Under the pieces are notes generated by a model. It had not been told where the DNA came from. It was given only the letters and a program-made list of their open reading frames with translations, and did not search any database. Below are positions 11,657-13,882 of a stretch of DNA of 13,882 bases, piece after piece (position 1 is the stretch's first letter; every line of letters starts with the position of its first letter). The stretch spans positions 1 through 13,882 of the forward strand of contig SKOF01000359.1 of NCBI GenBank assembly GCA_007120155.1, written 5' to 3'. A program made the position numbers and the translations under genes. This DNA is from Thioalkalivibrio sp. GTDB taxonomy: Bacteria; Pseudomonadota; Gammaproteobacteria; Ectothiorhodospirales; Ectothiorhodospiraceae.

Positions 11657-13882
11657 TTAATGTGCGTCATCCCAGTTCTCGCCCACGCCGGCCTCCACCA
11701 GCAGGGGCACGTCGAGGTCCGCGGCCGTCGACATGCGCTCGCAGAGCGCCTCGCGCACCGGCTCCACGGCCGATGTCTCCACCTCCAGCACGAGTTCGTC
11801 ATGCACCTGCATGATCATGGCCGCAGGAATTCGAGATTCGCGAATCCACTGATCCACCTGGATCATGGCCCGCTTGATGATATCCGCGGCGGTGCCCTGC
11901 ATGGGGGCGTTGATGGCCACGCGCTCCGCCTGCGCACGGATCTGGCCATTGCGGGCGTTGATGTCCGGCAGATACAGCCGGCGCCCGAAGAGGGTCTCCA
12001 CGTAGCCTGCTTCCCGGGCCTGTTCCCGGGTGGACTCCATGTAGGCCTTCACGCCGGGATAACGGGCGAAGTAGCGGTCCACGTAGTCCTGGGCGTCCCC
12101 CCGGTCGATTCCGAGCTGCCGGGCAAGCCCGAACGCGGACATTCCGTAGATGAGCCCGAAGTTGATGGCCTTGGCGGCCCGGCGCTGCTCGCTCGACACC
12201 TTGTCCAGGGTCACGCCGAAAACCTCTGCGGCGGTGGCGCGGTGGATGTCCTGGCCCTCGGCAAAGGCCCTGAGCAGGCCTTCGTCCCCGGAAAGGTGCG
12301 CCATGATGCGCAGCTCGATCTGGGAGTAGTCCGCCGCCACCAGCAGCCGGCCCTCGGGCGCCACGAATGCCTGGCGGATGCGGCGGCCCTCCTCGGTACG
12401 AATCGGGATGTTCTGCAGGTTCGGGTCCGAGGAGGACAGCCGCCCCGTGGAGGCTACCGCCTGGTGATAGGAGGTGTGCACCCGTCCCGTGTCCGGGTCG
12501 ATGCGCTCGGGCAGCCGGTCCGTGTAGGTGGATTTCAGCTTGGACAGCGAGCGGTGCTCCAGGATCAGCCTGGGCAGGGGATAGTCCAGGGCGAGCTGCT
12601 CGAGCACGTCCTCGGCGGTGGAGGGCTGACCCTTGGGGGTCTTGCGGACCACCGGCAGCTTCTGGCGCTCGAACAGGATCTCCTGGATCTGTTTGGGCGA
12701 ACCCAGGTTGAAGGCCCCGCCGGCGACCTCGTGGGCCTCGCGTTCGATCTGGCCCATGCGTTCGGCCAACTCGTGGCTCTGGGCAAACAACCGGTCCGCG
12801 TCCACCTTGACCCCCGTTCGCTCCATGCGCGAGAGCACCGGCACCAGCGGCATCTCGATCTCCCGGTACACCCGGCACTGGCCCTCGGCAGCCTCGAGTT
12901 GTGGCCAGAGGTGCGCGTGCAGCCGCAGGGTGATGTCGGCATCCTCGGCCGCGTAGGGGGTGGCGTCCTCGAGGCGCACCTGGGAAAAGGGGATCTGCTT
13001 CGCGCCCTTGCCGGCCACGTCCTCGTAATGCGTGGTGCGATAGTCCAGGTGCTTCTCCGCAAGGGTATCCATGTCGTGACGGCTGGCGGTGCTGTTGAGC
13101 ACATAGGACTCCAGCATGGTGTCGTGGGCGATGCCGTCCAGTTCAATGCCGTGGTTGAGCAGCACATTGCGGTCATATTTCAGGTGATGGCCGAGCTTCC
13201 TGTGCTTCACACTCTCCAGCAGCGGCTTGAGGCGCTTCAGGGTCCTGTCCCGGGGCAACTGCTTCGGTGCATCGGCGTAATCGTGGGCCATCGGCAGGTA
13301 GGCCGCCTCGCCGGGGGTGACCGCGAACGACACCCCCACCACCTGCGCCTGCATGTAGTCCAGACTGGTGGTCTCGGTATCGAAGGCAAACAGCGCTGCC
13401 GCCTCCAGGCGCCCGATCCAGGCGTCCAGCGCCGCCTCGTCGAGAATGGTCTCGTAGGCCTGGGCGGACTGAACGGCGGGCGGGTCGTCTGTCGCGGCCT
13501 GCGTATCCCCCTCACCCGACTCCAGCTCCCTGAGCCAGGTACGGAACTCCAGGCGGGTGAACAGGTTCTTGAGCGTCTCGCGGTCCGGCTCGCCCAGGCG
13601 CAGGCCCTCGGGGGTCACGTCCAGTTCCACGTCCCGGCGCACGGTGACCAGCTCCCGGGACAGGGGCAGGTGTTCCAGGGCGGTGCGAAGATTCTCGCCC
13701 ACCTTGCCCTTGATCTCGTCGGCATGCTCCATGATGCCGTCGAGGCTTCCGTAGGCATCAAGCCACTTCACCGCCGTCTTGGGGCCCACCTTGTCGACCC
13801 CGGGCACGTTGTCGACAAGGTGGGCATCAAGCCACTTCACCGCCGTCTTGGGGCCCACCTTGTCGACCCCGGGCACGTTGTC
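11657..13882 (-). CDS. polA: DNA polymerase I, C-terminal ~740 residues (5' end outside window), with internal duplication
   Basis: The gene enters at the window edge in the 5'-nuclease domain and runs to the C-terminus (GENWDDAH), which matches the PolA end. The 3'-5' exonuclease domain keeps Exo I DTETTSLD, Exo II HHLKYDRN and Exo III YAAEDAD, so proofreading is probably intact. The polymerase domain has motif A AADYSQIELR, motif B RRAAKAINFGLIYG and motif C MQVHDELV. It fills gaps and replaces RNA primers in replication and repair. At the upstream edge, the H3TH segment DNVPGVDKVGPKTAVKWLDA occurs twice, joined by HLV; most PolA proteins have it once. The repeat keeps the frame. The true start is not in the window; a GTG near 13876 inside the repeat is not a start. 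A heptamer element follows the stop. Confidence 0.95.
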   Translation of the reverse strand, partial: DNVPGVDKVGPKTAVKWLDAHLVDNVPGVDKVGPKTAVKWLDAYGSLDGIMEHADEIKGKVGENLRTALEHLPLSRELVTVRRDVELDVTPEGLRLGEPDRETLKNLFTRLEFRTWLRELESGEGDTQAATDDPPAVQSAQAYETILDEAALDAWIGRLEAAALFAFDTETTSLDYMQAQVVGVSFAVTPGEAAYLPMAHDYADAPKQLPRDRTLKRLKPLLESVKHRKLGHHLKYDRNVLLNHGIELDGIAHDTMLESYVLNSTASRHDMDTLAEKHLDYRTTHYEDVAGKGAKQIPFSQVRLEDATPYAAEDADITLRLHAHLWPQLEAAEGQCRVYREIEMPLVPVLSRMERTGVKVDADRLFAQSHELAERMGQIEREAHEVAGGAFNLGSPKQIQEILFERQKLPVVRKTPKGQPSTAEDVLEQLALDYPLPRLILEHRSLSKLKSTYTDRLPERIDPDTGRVHTSYHQAVASTGRLSSSDPNLQNIPIRTEEGRRIRQAFVAPEGRLLVAADYSQIELRIMAHLSGDEGLLRAFAEGQDIHRATAAEVFGVTLDKVSSEQRRAAKAINFGLIYGMSAFGLARQLGIDRGDAQDYVDRYFARYPGVKAYMESTREQAREAGYVETLFGRRLYLPDINARNGQIRAQAERVAINAPMQGTAADIIKRAMIQVDQWIRESRIPAAMIMQVHDELVLEVETSAVEPVREALCERMSTAADLDVPLLVEAGVGENWDDAH
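13754..13882. repeat. In-frame direct repeat, period 69 bp, within polA at the window edge
   Basis: The 60 bases 13754-13813 recur without change at 13823-13882, which is the last base of the window. The copies are separated by GACAAGGTG (13814-13822). The spacer is the reverse complement of CACCTTGTC within the copy, so CACCTTGTCGAC (13788-13799) and GTCGACAAGGTG (13811-13822) form a 12-bp inverted repeat across the junction. The period is 23 codons. Confidence 0.95.

Noticed and set aside
11469..11660. 63-codon plus-strand frame before polA
   Set aside because: Its end is translated heptamer repeat (LATCHLRLATAF) and the rest has no family features or ribosome-binding site.

Overview
This window looks like chromosomal DNA from a GC-rich gammaproteobacterium. 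The gene order end-of-rsmB, DUF4390 protein, NtrY-like kinase, NtrX-like regulator, trkA, trkH is a known gammaproteobacterial arrangement. The LpxL-type acyltransferases show a Gram-negative outer membrane. The family may be close to Ectothiorhodospiraceae, but that is an inference from gene order and composition and was not tested.

Bases 1-7165 form a tightly packed plus-strand block. It holds the last codons of rsmB (rRNA methyltransferase), a secreted DUF4390 protein, a membrane histidine kinase and its AAA+ response regulator, and the two subunits of the Trk potassium uptake system. The stops and starts overlap up to the regulator, which suggests one operon sensing the envelope or ion state. 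Bases 7249-9176 continue on the plus strand with a SAM-dependent methyltransferase, a small TPR protein and an LpxL-type lipid A acyltransferase. Converging on it from the minus strand (9240-10888) are a TtcA-like PP-loop tRNA-thiolation enzyme and a second LpxL-type acyltransferase. The window ends with most of polA on the minus strand (11657-13882, 5' end outside the window).

Two things stand out in the non-coding DNA. (1) Between the TtcA-like gene and polA (10934-11438) lie two divergent, paralogous small-RNA genes, recognisable as a long imperfect inverted repeat. Each copy has the same order of parts: an ECF sigma-E/AlgU-like promoter, a 6-bp 5' hairpin, a hairpin with a C/U-rich anti-Shine-Dalgarno loop, a hairpin with a second C-rich loop, and an intrinsic terminator with eight Ts. 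One stem has a compensatory base-pair change between the copies. Their place next to polA recalls Spot 42 of E. coli and ErsA of Pseudomonas.

(2) Four intergenic junctions (5617-5706, 7824-7892, 9174-9256, 11565-11650) carry hairpin elements made of tandem heptamers. The heptamer differs between most sites but matches between the two arms of a site. The purine-rich arm always starts at or within a stop codon. A third oddity is a 69-bp-period in-frame duplication in polA that runs to the window edge; it may be a real H3TH duplication or an assembly artefact.
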